Assembly: GCF_900101265.1 (NCBI RefSeq)
Contig: NZ_FMZS01000017.1
Location: 62,001-126,000, forward strand
Length of the DNA stretch: 64,000 nt
Direction: 5' to 3'
DNA from: Massilia sp. PDC64
GTDB taxonomy: Bacteria; Pseudomonadota; Gammaproteobacteria; Burkholderiales; Burkholderiaceae_D
Within the stretch, counting starts at the first letter, position 1. Each line of letters begins with the position of its first letter. The notes beneath the pieces were generated by a model, which worked only from the letters and a program-made list of their open reading frames with translations, did no database searches and was not told where the DNA came from. Below are positions 9,279-18,267 of the stretch, piece after piece. The position numbers were made by a program, and so were the translations under genes.

Positions 9279-10340
9279 CTACTCGGCCCGCGCCGCCTGC
9301 TCTCCGCTCAGCACTTTCACCGCCCGCTCGAGCGTCTTGATCTTCTCCCGCATCGCCGACAGGTTGCGCAGCAGCGCCGCGTTGCGTTCCCACTCGGCAT
9401 TCGGCGCCATCGGATAAAAGCCCGTGTAGCGCCCCGGTGTCGTGATCGAATTCGGCACCAGCGTACCGGCCGTGACGTGGACGTTGTCGGCGATATCGAT
9501 GTGGCCGTTGATCATCGCGGCGCCGCCGAACGTGCAGTGGCGGCCGATGTTCGCGCTGCCCGCCACGCCCACGCAGCCGGCCATCGCCGTGTGCGCGCCG
9601 ATGCGGCAGTTGTGCCCGATCTGGATCAGGTTGTCGAGTTTCACGCCGTCCTCGATCACCGTGTCGTCCAGCGCGCCACGGTCGACCGCCGTGTTCGAGC
9701 CGATGTCGACGTCGTCGCCGATGACGACGCGCCCCGTCTGCGGGATCTTGATGTAGACACCGCCATCGACCGCGAAGCCGAAGCCGTCGCCGCCGATCAC
9801 GGCGCCGGAGTGCACGATGCCGCGCGCGCCGATGACGCAGCGCGCGTGGAAGGTCACGTTGGCGAAGAAATGCGTGCCCTCGCCCACGCTCGCATCGCGG
9901 CCGATGTAGCACCCCGCGTCGATCACGGCGCCGGGTCCGATGGTGGCGCCCTCCTCCACCGTGACGTGCGGGCCGAGGAAGGCAGTCGGGTGCACGTGCG
10001 CCCCTGCGTGCACGAAGGCCGTCGGGTGGATGCCCGGCGCGGGCGGATGCCCTGGCGCGCACAGGTATTGCGCCGTGCGGGCGAAGTAGGCGTACGGGTT
10101 GTTCGTCACGATGCGCGCGCCCGCGTACGTGGCCGCGACTTCCGGCTCGTCGGGCGGTGCCAGGATCAGCGCCGCCGCGCGGCTGTGCGCGGCGACGGCA
10201 CGCAGCCGGCTGTTGCTGAGAAAGCTGATGTCCGTGGCGCCCGCGCGGTCCAGCGGGGCGATGCGCGCCACTTCGATGTCAGGATCGCCTTCCAGCCGGC
10301 CGCCGAAGCGTTCCACCAGCTCCACGAGTCGTGCACCCAT
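9279..10340 (-). CDS. lpxD: UDP-3-O-(3-hydroxymyristoyl)glucosamine N-acyltransferase (LpxD-type)
   Basis: A 353-residue left-handed beta-helix acyltransferase for lipid A synthesis. The N-terminal LpxD domain (about 1-100) is followed by hexapeptide repeats (for example IGPGAVIDAGCYIG). The catalytic His region is NLIQIGHNCRIGAHTAM, and the C-terminus ends in a helix (MREKIKTLERAVKVL). The start at 10340 is preceded by a strong ribosome site (ACAGGAGGCACGGC); a longer frame to 10481 would begin inside the TonB-gene terminator. lpxD normally lies in the bamA–skp–lpxD–fabZ–lpxA cluster, so this isolated gene may be a second copy. Confidence 0.92.
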   Translation of the reverse strand: MGARLVELVERFGGRLEGDPDIEVARIAPLDRAGATDISFLSNSRLRAVAAHSRAAALILAPPDEPEVAATYAGARIVTNNPYAYFARTAQYLCAPGHPPAPGIHPTAFVHAGAHVHPTAFLGPHVTVEEGATIGPGAVIDAGCYIGRDASVGEGTHFFANVTFHARCVIGARGIVHSGAVIGGDGFGFAVDGGVYIKIPQTGRVVIGDDVDIGSNTAVDRGALDDTVIEDGVKLDNLIQIGHNCRIGAHTAMAGCVGVAGSANIGRHCTFGGAAMINGHIDIADNVHVTAGTLVPNSITTPGRYTGFYPMAPNAEWERNAALLRNLSAMREKIKTLERAVKVLSGEQAARAE

Positions 10341-10443
10341 GCCGTGCCTCCTGTCGCGTCGTTGCGTTGATATGCGGTTCGACCGGGCGCCAGGTCGGCA
10401 GTTCCGGATCTGGCAGAGGAAACGGAAGCGGTGTGAGCTACCG

Positions 10444-10499
10444 CAAAAGAAAAAGCCCCGCTCGCAACCGGCGCGTTGCATGCCGGTCGAAAGCGGGGA
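10444..10499 (-). terminator. Rho-independent terminator of the TonB receptor gene
   Basis: Read on the minus strand, this is a long GC stem (CCCCGCT near 10493-10499 pairing with AGCGGGG-type sequence near 10455-10462, with an internal CCGGC/GCCGG stem) followed by CTTTTTCTTTT. It lies directly after the receptor stop codon at 10528 and before the lpxD start. Confidence 0.85.
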
Positions 10500-10527
10500 C
10501 AGGGGACGTAAAGGGACTGCTATGCGA

Positions 10528-13500
10528 TCAGAACTTGCCGCGCACGCCCAGCTGGAAGGTGCGGCCCGGATCGTACGACGAGAACGCCGCGTTCGGGAAC
10601 TGGAAGTAGGCTTCGCGCTTGGCCTTGTTCAGGTTGACGATGTCGAACGTGACCGTCGGCCAGCCGTCGCGGTCGAAGACCTTTTCCAGGTCCACGCTGG
10701 ACGAGAAGTCGGCCTGCTTGTACGAGCGGCCGTACAGCGATGCCAGCGTGATGCCGTTCTGGTTGGCCGTGCTGGACTGGCTGCCCTGCTGGTACTGGTG
10801 CGAGATGCGCGCCATGTAGCCGTGGTTCTCGTAGTAGAAGCCGAAGTTGTTGCTCTTCTTCGGCACGTTCAGGGCGACGAAGCCGCTGGTGCCCTCGCCG
10901 CTCGCACTCTGGTTGATGAAGGTCGCGGTCTCGTTGAAGCCGAAGCCCTTGATCGGCAGGAGCTTGTCGAGCGGCTGGACCCAGCCGATCTCCAGGCCGC
11001 GCACGCGCAGGATGCCGCCCGCGTTGCGTTCCTGGCTCATCACGACCGTGGCCGCGTCCGGACCGCCGCGCGAATTGATGGCCACCTGCTGGGTCGGGAT
11101 CAGGTTGTTGTAGGTGATGCCGTAGGCGGCCAGCGCGGAGAACGGCAGCGTGCGGTTGTCGATGACGGTGAAGCCCTTCACCTGCTTCTGGAACACGGTC
11201 AGGCTCACGTAGCCTTCACGTCCCGTGTACCAGTCCAGGCCCAGGTCGATGTTGTTCGACAGGTAGGGCTTCAGTTCCGGGCTGCCGATGGTGCCGATGT
11301 CGGCGGACGGCGAGCTGAAGTTGATGCCCGGACGCAGCGAGTTCGGGTTCGCGCGGGTCATCGTCTTCGACAGCGCGAGGCGGGCCACGACGTCGTTGCG
11401 CAGCGACAGGGCCGCGGTTGCCGACGGCAGCGTGTTGTTGTAGGTGGTGTTCTGGTACACCCACTCGGTCAGGTTCGGGTACTTCGAACCGTTCTGGGTG
11501 AGCGAGGCGTTGCGCGGATCGCTGAACGAGTTGAGCGAACCCACTTCCTGCTTCGTGCGGACGTAGCGCACGCCGGCGTTGTAGCGCAGCGGGAAGCCGG
11601 CAACGTTCGTCTGGCCGTTGACTTCGGTGTAGAAGCCCGTGCTGCGCTCACGCACGTAACCCGAGCTGGCGCCCGTCGACGAGCTGGTGGAGTCCGGCGC
11701 CGTCGAGTTGTAGGCGTCGTAGTTCGAATCCTTGCGGAAGCGGTCCCAGTCGATCACGAGGCGGCCGTACGGACCCGGCACCAGATAGCTGCCCAGCTTG
11801 TTCACGGGGATCAGCGAACCCTGGTACGTGAGCGGTGCCGTCTGGCCGGCCGTGTAGCCCGTGCCGTAGCCCGGGTACAGGGCGCTGGCGCTGGCGCCCG
11901 GCGTCGAGGCGCCGTCGCATGGCGGCGCACCATTCGGGCCCTGCAGGAACACGCTCGGATTGTTGCCGCACACGGCAGCCTGCCACGCGGCCGAGTTGTC
12001 CTGGCCGCGGATGCGGCGGTCGATATCGTCGTAGGCGATACCGGCCCGTACGTTCAGCTTCGCGTCGCCCCAGGTCAGGTCGGTGTGGAAGCCCTTCGTG
12101 CTCGTTTCGCGCAGTTCGTTCTGGATGTTGACGCGGCCGCCGTTCCAGACGAAGTTGGCCGGGTTGTTCACGTCCTGGTTGAACGTGATGCTCGGCATGG
12201 CGCCGCCGTTGCCGTTGAACGTGGCGACGAGGCCGCTGCCGTCGGCCGTGATCGGCATGATGGTGGGGGCTTCGTGCGAGAACGACGACTTGGTCGCGTT
12301 GGCTTGCGCTTCCAGCTTCAGGGTCGGGCTGATCTTCCATTCCATGCCCGGGTTGATGCCCTTCAAGGTCGTCTTGTCGCGGCGCGGACCGTATTCGATG
12401 AAGTAGCGCGAATTGGCGAACGTGCCCTGCGTGACCGTGCAGCCGGCGGCGCAATCGCTCTTGTCGACCTGCATGTTCAGCGGGATCTCGAAGTTGTTGC
12501 GCACGGCCCACGTATAGCCGATGCGCGACATGTCGTCGTCCTTCTTGCTGTACATGGTGTCGACGTAGAAGTGCAGGTTGTCGAGCGGACGCCATTCGGC
12601 GCTGACGATCGCCGCACCCTTGTCGCGCGTGCCGAAGTAATCCATGTAGCGGCCCAGGCGCGGCAGGATCGCGTTGTCGATCTGGGTGATGTTCAGGCCC
12701 GGGTTGTTCGCCAGCAGGAATGCCTGGTTGATCGGGGTGCCCGCGACGAGACCCGCGCCGGCACCGGCCGGCACCGTGGCTGGGATGGTCCAGTTGCCGC
12801 CACCGGTCGTGTTGCGGGTGCCCGACGTGTTCTGCGTGGCCGACAGGTTGGCGTTGGTGAGGCCGACCGTCTCGTAGCCGGTCGTGCGTGCCTTCTGGCG
12901 ATTGACGGCGATACCGGCGAGGATACCGAACTTGTCACCCCAGGTCTTGCTGGCGAGGATGGAACCACGGCCGCCGACGCCATCGGCGATCTGCTGTTTT
13001 TGCAGCGTGCCGCCGTACGACACGTGCGTGCCCGGATTGTCGAACGGACGCGCGCTGCGCAGGTTGACGACGCCGGCGGCGCCGCCTTCGATCATGTCGG
13101 CGGTCGGGCTCTTGCTGACGGTCAGTTTCGTGAACAGATCGGTCGGCAGCATGTCGAGGTCGATCTCGCGATTCGTGTTCGCGCCGTCGATCGGACCGGA
13201 CGAGGCCACGGCGATCTGGGCATTGTTCAGCAGCACCTTGGTGAAGCTGGAGCCCAGACCACGGATCTGCACGTTGACGCCTTCGCCCGTCACGTCGCGC
13301 GAGATCTGCACGCCGGGAATACGGCTCAGCGATTCGGCGATGTTCTTGTCGGGGAATTTACCGATATCTTCGGCACTGATGGTGTCCTGGAAACCGACGG
13401 CTTCCTTCTTGTCCTTTGCGGACGACAACAGACTGGCGCGGTAGCCGGTCACGGTCACCACTGCAGTATCGGCCGTGGCGGCCGGGACTTCCTGGGCATA

Positions 13501-13590
13501 CGCTTGCTGGATGAGGCCGGCGATCACGCCCAGGCCAAGTACAACCTGGCGGCCCTGATGACGACGCCGCGCTACGGACTTCTCGATCAT
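10528..13590 (-). CDS. TonB-dependent receptor
   Basis: A 1020-residue outer-membrane receptor. A signal peptide covers about 1-33 (ends QQAYAQ). The plug domain (about 45-175) has a TonB-box-like VVTVTGYR and the motifs DKNIAESLSRIPGVQISRD and VQIRGL. The rest is a 22-strand barrel ending in RTFQLGVRGKF with the terminal aromatic residue. The plug style matches the large receptor subfamily of Xanthomonas, Caulobacter and Massilia that is often tied to carbohydrate uptake; substrate is unknown. No ExbBD, transporter or glycoside hydrolase lies next to it. A promoter with a perfect -35 and several palindromes lies upstream, so regulated expression is likely. The ribosome site is TAGGAGACAGCA. 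Confidence 0.95.
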   Translation of the reverse strand: MIEKSVARRRHQGRQVVLGLGVIAGLIQQAYAQEVPAATADTAVVTVTGYRASLLSSAKDKKEAVGFQDTISAEDIGKFPDKNIAESLSRIPGVQISRDVTGEGVNVQIRGLGSSFTKVLLNNAQIAVASSGPIDGANTNREIDLDMLPTDLFTKLTVSKSPTADMIEGGAAGVVNLRSARPFDNPGTHVSYGGTLQKQQIADGVGGRGSILASKTWGDKFGILAGIAVNRQKARTTGYETVGLTNANLSATQNTSGTRNTTGGGNWTIPATVPAGAGAGLVAGTPINQAFLLANNPGLNITQIDNAILPRLGRYMDYFGTRDKGAAIVSAEWRPLDNLHFYVDTMYSKKDDDMSRIGYTWAVRNNFEIPLNMQVDKSDCAAGCTVTQGTFANSRYFIEYGPRRDKTTLKGINPGMEWKISPTLKLEAQANATKSSFSHEAPTIMPITADGSGLVATFNGNGGAMPSITFNQDVNNPANFVWNGGRVNIQNELRETSTKGFHTDLTWGDAKLNVRAGIAYDDIDRRIRGQDNSAAWQAAVCGNNPSVFLQGPNGAPPCDGASTPGASASALYPGYGTGYTAGQTAPLTYQGSLIPVNKLGSYLVPGPYGRLVIDWDRFRKDSNYDAYNSTAPDSTSSSTGASSGYVRERSTGFYTEVNGQTNVAGFPLRYNAGVRYVRTKQEVGSLNSFSDPRNASLTQNGSKYPNLTEWVYQNTTYNNTLPSATAALSLRNDVVARLALSKTMTRANPNSLRPGINFSSPSADIGTIGSPELKPYLSNNIDLGLDWYTGREGYVSLTVFQKQVKGFTVIDNRTLPFSALAAYGITYNNLIPTQQVAINSRGGPDAATVVMSQERNAGGILRVRGLEIGWVQPLDKLLPIKGFGFNETATFINQSASGEGTSGFVALNVPKKSNNFGFYYENHGYMARISHQYQQGSQSSTANQNGITLASLYGRSYKQADFSSSVDLEKVFDRDGWPTVTFDIVNLNKAKREAYFQFPNAAFSSYDPGRTFQLGVRGKF

Positions 13591-13620
13591 TGCTGTCTCC
13601 TATGTTTTTATCTGGGCCTG

Positions 13621-13638
13621 ACATGCCGGCAGGCATGT
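13621..13638 (-). promoter_or_regulatory. Hairpin in the 5' leader of the TonB receptor gene
   Basis: A perfect 7-bp inverted repeat (ACATGCC / GGCATGT) with a 4-base loop lies between the predicted transcription start and the ribosome site of the receptor gene. It could be an RNA hairpin or a protein site. Role unknown. Confidence 0.5.
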
Positions 13639-13658
13639 ATTTATTGCTAGGCAAAACC

Positions 13659-13688
13659 AGTGTAGGAGCACAATGTTATGGGTGTCAA
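13659..13688 (-). promoter_or_regulatory. Sigma-70 promoter of the TonB receptor gene
   Basis: On the minus strand a perfect -35 (TTGACA, forward 13683-13688) is followed after 18 bases by TACACT (forward 13659-13664), four of six bases of the -10 consensus. The predicted transcript starts about 60 bases before the ATG at 13590. Confidence 0.6.
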
Positions 13689-13974
13689 TTGAGCAAACAT
13701 AAATGTTATGCGCAAACATCGCCTCAGCCCCGCTATTTATTCGGCCCTCTCAGCAAAACATCCGTTTTAAATTTCATTTAGCGACGCTCACGCAATACAA
13801 AGAATGGTAGCGTATAGCAAAGCGAAAATCGTTGTAGATGTCTGACATCTGACGATAACATTTATGGAAACCAGCAAATTCGGCCATAATTTTGTGGTTT
13901 TAATGCAATTGACACCGCACATTGTCATGCATGGGCACTGAAATGCAGACAAGTTGGTCAGACATCTGATGTCT
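13681..13974. promoter_or_regulatory. Palindrome-rich regulatory region upstream of the TonB receptor
   Basis: This AT-richer, gene-free stretch (13591-14093) holds paired elements. Two perfect odd-centred palindromes, AGATGTCTGACATCT (13836-13850) and AGACATCTGATGTCT (13960-13974), share the 9-mer GACATCTGA. CATAAATGTTAT (13698-13709) recurs inverted at 13855-13866, and GGTGTCAATTG (13681-13691) recurs inverted at 13906-13916. The first palindrome fits the T-GT-N-AC-A core of FadR-type GntR operators, but the regulator family is a guess. The left GGTGTCAATTG contains the -35 of the receptor promoter. Confidence 0.6.
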
Positions 13975-14093
13975 CGACAGGATGGGCTTAGGCATGGCCC
14001 CGTGCCACGGGACGAGCAGGGACAGCCCTCTGGAGGGGCGTGACAGGGCGTGAATGAAGGGAAAGGCACGGGACGATGGCCGCCCCTGCCCGC

Positions 14094-15143
14094 TCAGCGC
14101 CGCACGACGATGGGTTTCAGGCCAAGCCCGGCCGGCAGTGCGCGGGCCGCTTCCTGCGCCAGCGCGCGGGTTTCGAAGGGGCCGCCGTACAGGCGGTTGA
14201 CGTTGCCGGAACGGACGACTTCGACTGCGAGGTCGACGCCCGCCTGCTTGAGCTTTTCGCCCATCTCCTCGGCCTTGCCTTCGCGCCCGTAGGCGCCCAG
14301 TTGCAGATAGAAACCCGGCGTCAGCGCCGCCTTGTCGGACGAGGCCGAAGCCGATGCCGAGGGTGTCTGCGCGCGCGCGACGGCGGCGCTGTCCATGTCG
14401 ACGCGGTCTTCCAGCATGAGGGCGGCGATGGCAGGCGGTGCCGGCATCGCCTGCGCTTCGGATGCGGCGGCGCGGCGCGCGGACGCGAGCTGCATCACGT
14501 CGCCCGGGAACAGGCGGTCGATCTGGACCTGGTGACTGCCCTTGCCCAGCAGGCCCAGCTTGAGGGCCGCCGTGTACGACACGTCGATGACGCGGTCGGA
14601 GTGGAACGGCCCGCGGTCGTTGATGCGCACGACGACGGACTTGCCGCTCTCCAGGCTCGTGATGCGCGCGTACGAGGGAATCGGCAACGTGGGGTGCGCG
14701 GCCGTCATCTTGTACATGTCGTAGGCTTCGCCCGACGACGTGCGCTGTCCGTGGAACTTGACGCCGTACCAGCTGGCCACGCCGCGCTGGGTGAACGGTT
14801 CGTCGTTGATGAGCGGGGTGTACGTCTGGCCGAACACGGAGTAAGGCTTGTTGGCGAACTTGGCGTAGGGTTCGTACTTGACGACGGCGTCGGGGGTGTC
14901 CAGCAGGCCCGGGGGCGGATTCGCGCCAGGGCCGTCGTCCTGGTAGTAACCACCGCGGCCGGAGCCGGCCGGCGGCAGGTTCGGCAGCGACGGGTCCACG
15001 CGGGTGACCTTGTGCTTCCACGGCAGGGGAATCAGGCTTTTGTGTTCGCCGTTCTGGTCCGTGGTACTGCACCCCGCCATCATTGCCAGTATCGCAATGA
15101 CCGCTGGGAGTAACCTCGGAACGGCCATCGCGTTCTCTTGCAT
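14094..15143 (-). CDS. rlpA: RlpA-like septal ring lytic transglycosylase, lipoprotein
   Basis: A 349-residue outer-membrane lipoprotein. The lipobox is LAMMAGC with Cys25. The double-psi beta-barrel domain (about 110-205) contains GVASWYG, RITSLESGKSVVVRINDRGP and a conserved Asp for glycan cleavage. A C-terminal SPOR domain (about 270-349) starts at GFYLQLGAYG and targets septal glycan. In Pseudomonas RlpA cleaves naked glycan strands. The start is immediately after the rodA stop; an ATG 15 bases further in (MAVPRLL) is equally plausible. It is the last gene of the mre–mrd–rodA–rlpA cluster. Confidence 0.93.
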   Translation of the reverse strand: MQENAMAVPRLLPAVIAILAMMAGCSTTDQNGEHKSLIPLPWKHKVTRVDPSLPNLPPAGSGRGGYYQDDGPGANPPPGLLDTPDAVVKYEPYAKFANKPYSVFGQTYTPLINDEPFTQRGVASWYGVKFHGQRTSSGEAYDMYKMTAAHPTLPIPSYARITSLESGKSVVVRINDRGPFHSDRVIDVSYTAALKLGLLGKGSHQVQIDRLFPGDVMQLASARRAAASEAQAMPAPPAIAALMLEDRVDMDSAAVARAQTPSASASASSDKAALTPGFYLQLGAYGREGKAEEMGEKLKQAGVDLAVEVVRSGNVNRLYGGPFETRALAQEAARALPAGLGLKPIVVRR

Positions 15144-15144
15144 A

Positions 15145-16260
15145 TCAGGTCTGCACCAGTTTGCGGTGTCTTTGAATACTCATCAATATACCACTGCAGA
15201 GGCCCAGGGTAATCAACGCGGTACCGCCATAGCTCATGAAAGGAAGCGGAACGCCGACCACGGGCAGGATGCCGCTGACCATGCCCATGTTGATGAAGGC
15301 ATAGGTAAAAAACATCATCGCGATCGCTCCCGCCACCAGGCGGGTGAACAGATTCGGGGCGTTGGCGGCGATCATCATGCTACGACCGATGAGCAGCAAA
15401 TACAAGAACAGCAACACAAGGTTACCAATTAGGCCGAACTCTTCCGAGTACACGGAAAAGATGAAGTCGGTCGTGCGCTCGGGAATGAATTCCAGGTATG
15501 CCTGCGTCCCCTTCATGTAGCCCTTGCCGGTCACGCCGCCCGAGCCGATCGCGATGGTCGACTGGATGATGTGGAAGCCCTTGCCGAGCGGGTCGGACGT
15601 GGGATCGATCAGGGTCATCACGCGTTCGCGCTGGTAGTCGTGCATCATCGACCACGCAACGGGGAGCGCGGCGCAGCCGGCCACGACCAGCGCGCCGAGC
15701 GCCTTCCACGACAGGCCGGCCAGGAAGATCACGAAGAAGCCGGAACCGCCCACCAGCAGCGCCGTGCCGAGGTCGGGCTGGCGGGCGATGAGGCCGAACG
15801 GAATCGCGAGCAGCAACGCCGCCACGAGGAAGGTTTTCCATTGGAGGATGCCGGCGCGGGTCTGGAAATACCAGGCCAGCATCAGCGGCGTGGCGATCTT
15901 CATGATCTCGGACGGCTGGATGTCGACGCCCACGTGCAGCCAGCGCCGCGCGCCCTTCTTGATGATGCCGACGGTCGCCACCGCAAGCAGCAGCGCGACG
16001 CCGAACGTATAGATCGGCACGGCGAGGCGCAGCAGGGTCTGCGGCGGCACGACGGCGGCGGCCCACATGAACACGAAGGCCGCGATGATGTTGCGGATCT
16101 GGCCTTCCAGGCGGCCGGGGAAGTCGTGGCCGGCCGAGGACAGCGTGACGAGGCCCGTGCACAGCAGCAGGAACAGGATCAGCGACAGGGCCGGATCGAA
16201 GACGGTGAAATACGGTTTGAGGCGCCGGCTGAGCGAGCGGCGTTCGGGGAAATGCGCCAT
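15145..16260 (-). CDS. rodA: Rod shape-determining peptidoglycan glycosyltransferase RodA
   Basis: A 371-residue SEDS-family polytopic inner-membrane protein with about ten membrane segments. Conserved SEDS features include ARQPDLGTAL after the fourth segment and the motif PVVGVPLPFMSYGG near the C-terminus. It polymerises lipid II for lateral wall growth together with PBP2, encoded just upstream (3 bases between the genes). Length is normal. Confidence 0.97.
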   Translation of the reverse strand: MAHFPERRSLSRRLKPYFTVFDPALSLILFLLLCTGLVTLSSAGHDFPGRLEGQIRNIIAAFVFMWAAAVVPPQTLLRLAVPIYTFGVALLLAVATVGIIKKGARRWLHVGVDIQPSEIMKIATPLMLAWYFQTRAGILQWKTFLVAALLLAIPFGLIARQPDLGTALLVGGSGFFVIFLAGLSWKALGALVVAGCAALPVAWSMMHDYQRERVMTLIDPTSDPLGKGFHIIQSTIAIGSGGVTGKGYMKGTQAYLEFIPERTTDFIFSVYSEEFGLIGNLVLLFLYLLLIGRSMMIAANAPNLFTRLVAGAIAMMFFTYAFINMGMVSGILPVVGVPLPFMSYGGTALITLGLCSGILMSIQRHRKLVQT

Positions 16261-16263
16261 GGT

Positions 16264-18243
16264 TCAGTCCTTGTTGCCGGGGGTCTCGCCGCCCGGGCGG
16301 AAATCGGCACCGGCCGTGGGCGCCACCTGGTCTTCATCGGCCGGGACGGGGTCGACGGGTTTCGGCGCCGGCTTGTCCGCGTCGCCCGGGCGCTTGCCGA
16401 GCAGGTAGTAGTCGAGCGCCTTGCGCGCGATCGGCGCCGCGACGGCCGCGCCGAAGCCTGCGTTTTCCACGACGATCGCGAGCGCGATGCGGGGATGGTC
16501 GGCCGGGGCGAACGCGACGAACAGCGCGTTGTCGCGCAGGCGTTCCGGGGTCGCCGCCGCATTGTACTTCTGGCCCTTCAGGCCCACGACCTGCGCCGTA
16601 CCCGTCTTGCCCGCCACCGTGTACTGCACGTTGCGGAACGGGATGAACGCCGTGCCACTCTGGTCCGCCGTCACGCCGACCATGGCGCGCTTGACGACGT
16701 CGATGTTCTGCTGCTTGAGCGCGATGCGGCCGGATTCCTTCGGCACCGTCAGCGTGCGGCCGTGGCTGGACGGATCCTCGAGCATCTTGACGAGGTGCGG
16801 CTTCATGATGACGCCGTCGTTGGCGAGCGTCGCCACCGCGTGCGCCATTTGCAGCGGCGTGTAGCTGTTGAAGCCGTTGCCGATGGAGATCGAGATCGTG
16901 TCGCCGCCGACCCACTTCTGCGCCGCGCGGTTCTTCTTGAAGCGCTCGCGCTTCCATTGCTGCGACGGCAGCACGCCCGTCTTTTCGTGTTCGAGGTCGA
17001 TGCCCGTCTTTTCGCCGAAGCCGAACGGCTGCATGAAGTCGTGGATGCGGTCGATGCCCATCTCGTTGCCGAGCTGGTAGTAATAGGTGTCGCACGACAT
17101 CACGATCGACCGGTACATGTCGATGTAGCCGTGACCGCCCTTCTTGTCGTCGTTGAAGCGGTGCCCGCCCAGCACGAAGAAGCCGGGGTCGCTGATGCCG
17201 TACTCGGGCCGGCGCAGGCCCAGTTCCAGCGCGGCCAGCGCCATGAACGGCTTGAACGTGGAACCGGGCGGATACGTGCCGGACAGCGGACGGTTCATCA
17301 GCGGCTTGTCGAGCGACGTGTTCAGCTCCGTCCAGCTCTGGCTGTCGATGCCGTCGACGAACAGGTTCGGATCGAAGCCCGGCCGCGACACGTACGCGAG
17401 CACGTCGCCCGTCGCGGGTTCGATGGCGACGAGCGCGCCGCGGTAATTGCCGAACGCCTCTTCGACGACTTTCTGCAACTCGATGTCGATCGACAGGATC
17501 AGGTTGTTGCCCGGCGTCGGCGGCGTGCGCGACAGGGTGCGGATCGCGCGGCCGCCGGCCGAGCGCTCCACTTCCTCGTAGCCCGTCTGGCCGTGCAGCT
17601 GGCGCTCGTAGCTCTTTTCCAGGCCTTCCTTGCCGATGTGGTCCGTGCCGTTGTAGTTGGCGGCATCGTCGGACGCGTCGATGACCTTGGCCTCGGCCTG
17701 GTTGATGCGGCCGATGTAGCCCAGCACGTGCGACGCCACCTCGCCCAGCGGATATTGGCGGAACAGGCGCGCCTGCACCTCCACGCCGGGGAAGCGGAAG
17801 CGCTGCGCCGTGAAGCGCGCCACCTCGTCGTCCGTCAGGCGGGTGCGGATCGGGACGCTGGAAAAATTCTTCGACTCTTCCATCAAGCGTTTGAAGCGTT
17901 TGCGGTCCTTCGGTTCGATCGTGACGAGCTTCGCCAGTTCGTCGATGACGGAATCGAGGTTCGCTTCCAGCTTGGACGGCGTGATCTCGAGCGTGTAGGC
18001 GGAGTAGTTGCTGGCCAGGACGACGCCGTTGCGGTCGACGATCAGGCCGCGGTTCGGCACGATGGGCACGAGCGCGATGCGGTTGTCCTCGGCCTGCGCC
18101 ATGTACTGGCTGTGCTTGACGACCTGCAGCCAGACGAAGCGGGCGACGAGCAGGCCGAAGCAGACGAAGACGAACAGCACCATCGCCGTCAGGCGCATGC
18201 GGAACAGGTGGATCTCGCGATCGCTGTCTTTAATCTCGGTCAT
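16264..18243 (-). CDS. mrdA: Penicillin-binding protein 2 (peptidoglycan transpeptidase)
   Basis: A 659-residue class B PBP. One N-terminal membrane anchor (MVLFVFVCFGLLVARFVWL) is followed by the PBP dimerisation domain and the transpeptidase domain. The active-site SxxK is STFK in YPPGSTFKPF, the SxN is in SIGNGFNSYTP and the KTG is in VAGKTGTAQ. It crosslinks lateral wall peptidoglycan with RodA in the elongasome. The C-terminal tail is Pro/Asp-rich and of unknown use. It lies between mreD and rodA, all on one strand. Confidence 0.97.
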   Translation of the reverse strand: MTEIKDSDREIHLFRMRLTAMVLFVFVCFGLLVARFVWLQVVKHSQYMAQAEDNRIALVPIVPNRGLIVDRNGVVLASNYSAYTLEITPSKLEANLDSVIDELAKLVTIEPKDRKRFKRLMEESKNFSSVPIRTRLTDDEVARFTAQRFRFPGVEVQARLFRQYPLGEVASHVLGYIGRINQAEAKVIDASDDAANYNGTDHIGKEGLEKSYERQLHGQTGYEEVERSAGGRAIRTLSRTPPTPGNNLILSIDIELQKVVEEAFGNYRGALVAIEPATGDVLAYVSRPGFDPNLFVDGIDSQSWTELNTSLDKPLMNRPLSGTYPPGSTFKPFMALAALELGLRRPEYGISDPGFFVLGGHRFNDDKKGGHGYIDMYRSIVMSCDTYYYQLGNEMGIDRIHDFMQPFGFGEKTGIDLEHEKTGVLPSQQWKRERFKKNRAAQKWVGGDTISISIGNGFNSYTPLQMAHAVATLANDGVIMKPHLVKMLEDPSSHGRTLTVPKESGRIALKQQNIDVVKRAMVGVTADQSGTAFIPFRNVQYTVAGKTGTAQVVGLKGQKYNAAATPERLRDNALFVAFAPADHPRIALAIVVENAGFGAAVAAPIARKALDYYLLGKRPGDADKPAPKPVDPVPADEDQVAPTAGADFRPGGETPGNKD

Positions 18244-18267
18244 TCGGGGAGGCGATCAAAACATGCT

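Noticed and set aside
10099..13650. A plus-strand open frame of almost 1200 codons opposite the TonB receptor
   Set aside because: The translation is low-complexity Arg/Ala/Val-rich. The minus-strand receptor has a signal peptide, plug motifs and a terminator.
13909..13936. A plus-strand promoter from the TTGACA at 13909
   Set aside because: No acceptable -10 hexamer lies 16-19 bases downstream, so I did not list it as a promoter; only the mirrored arrangement is reported.
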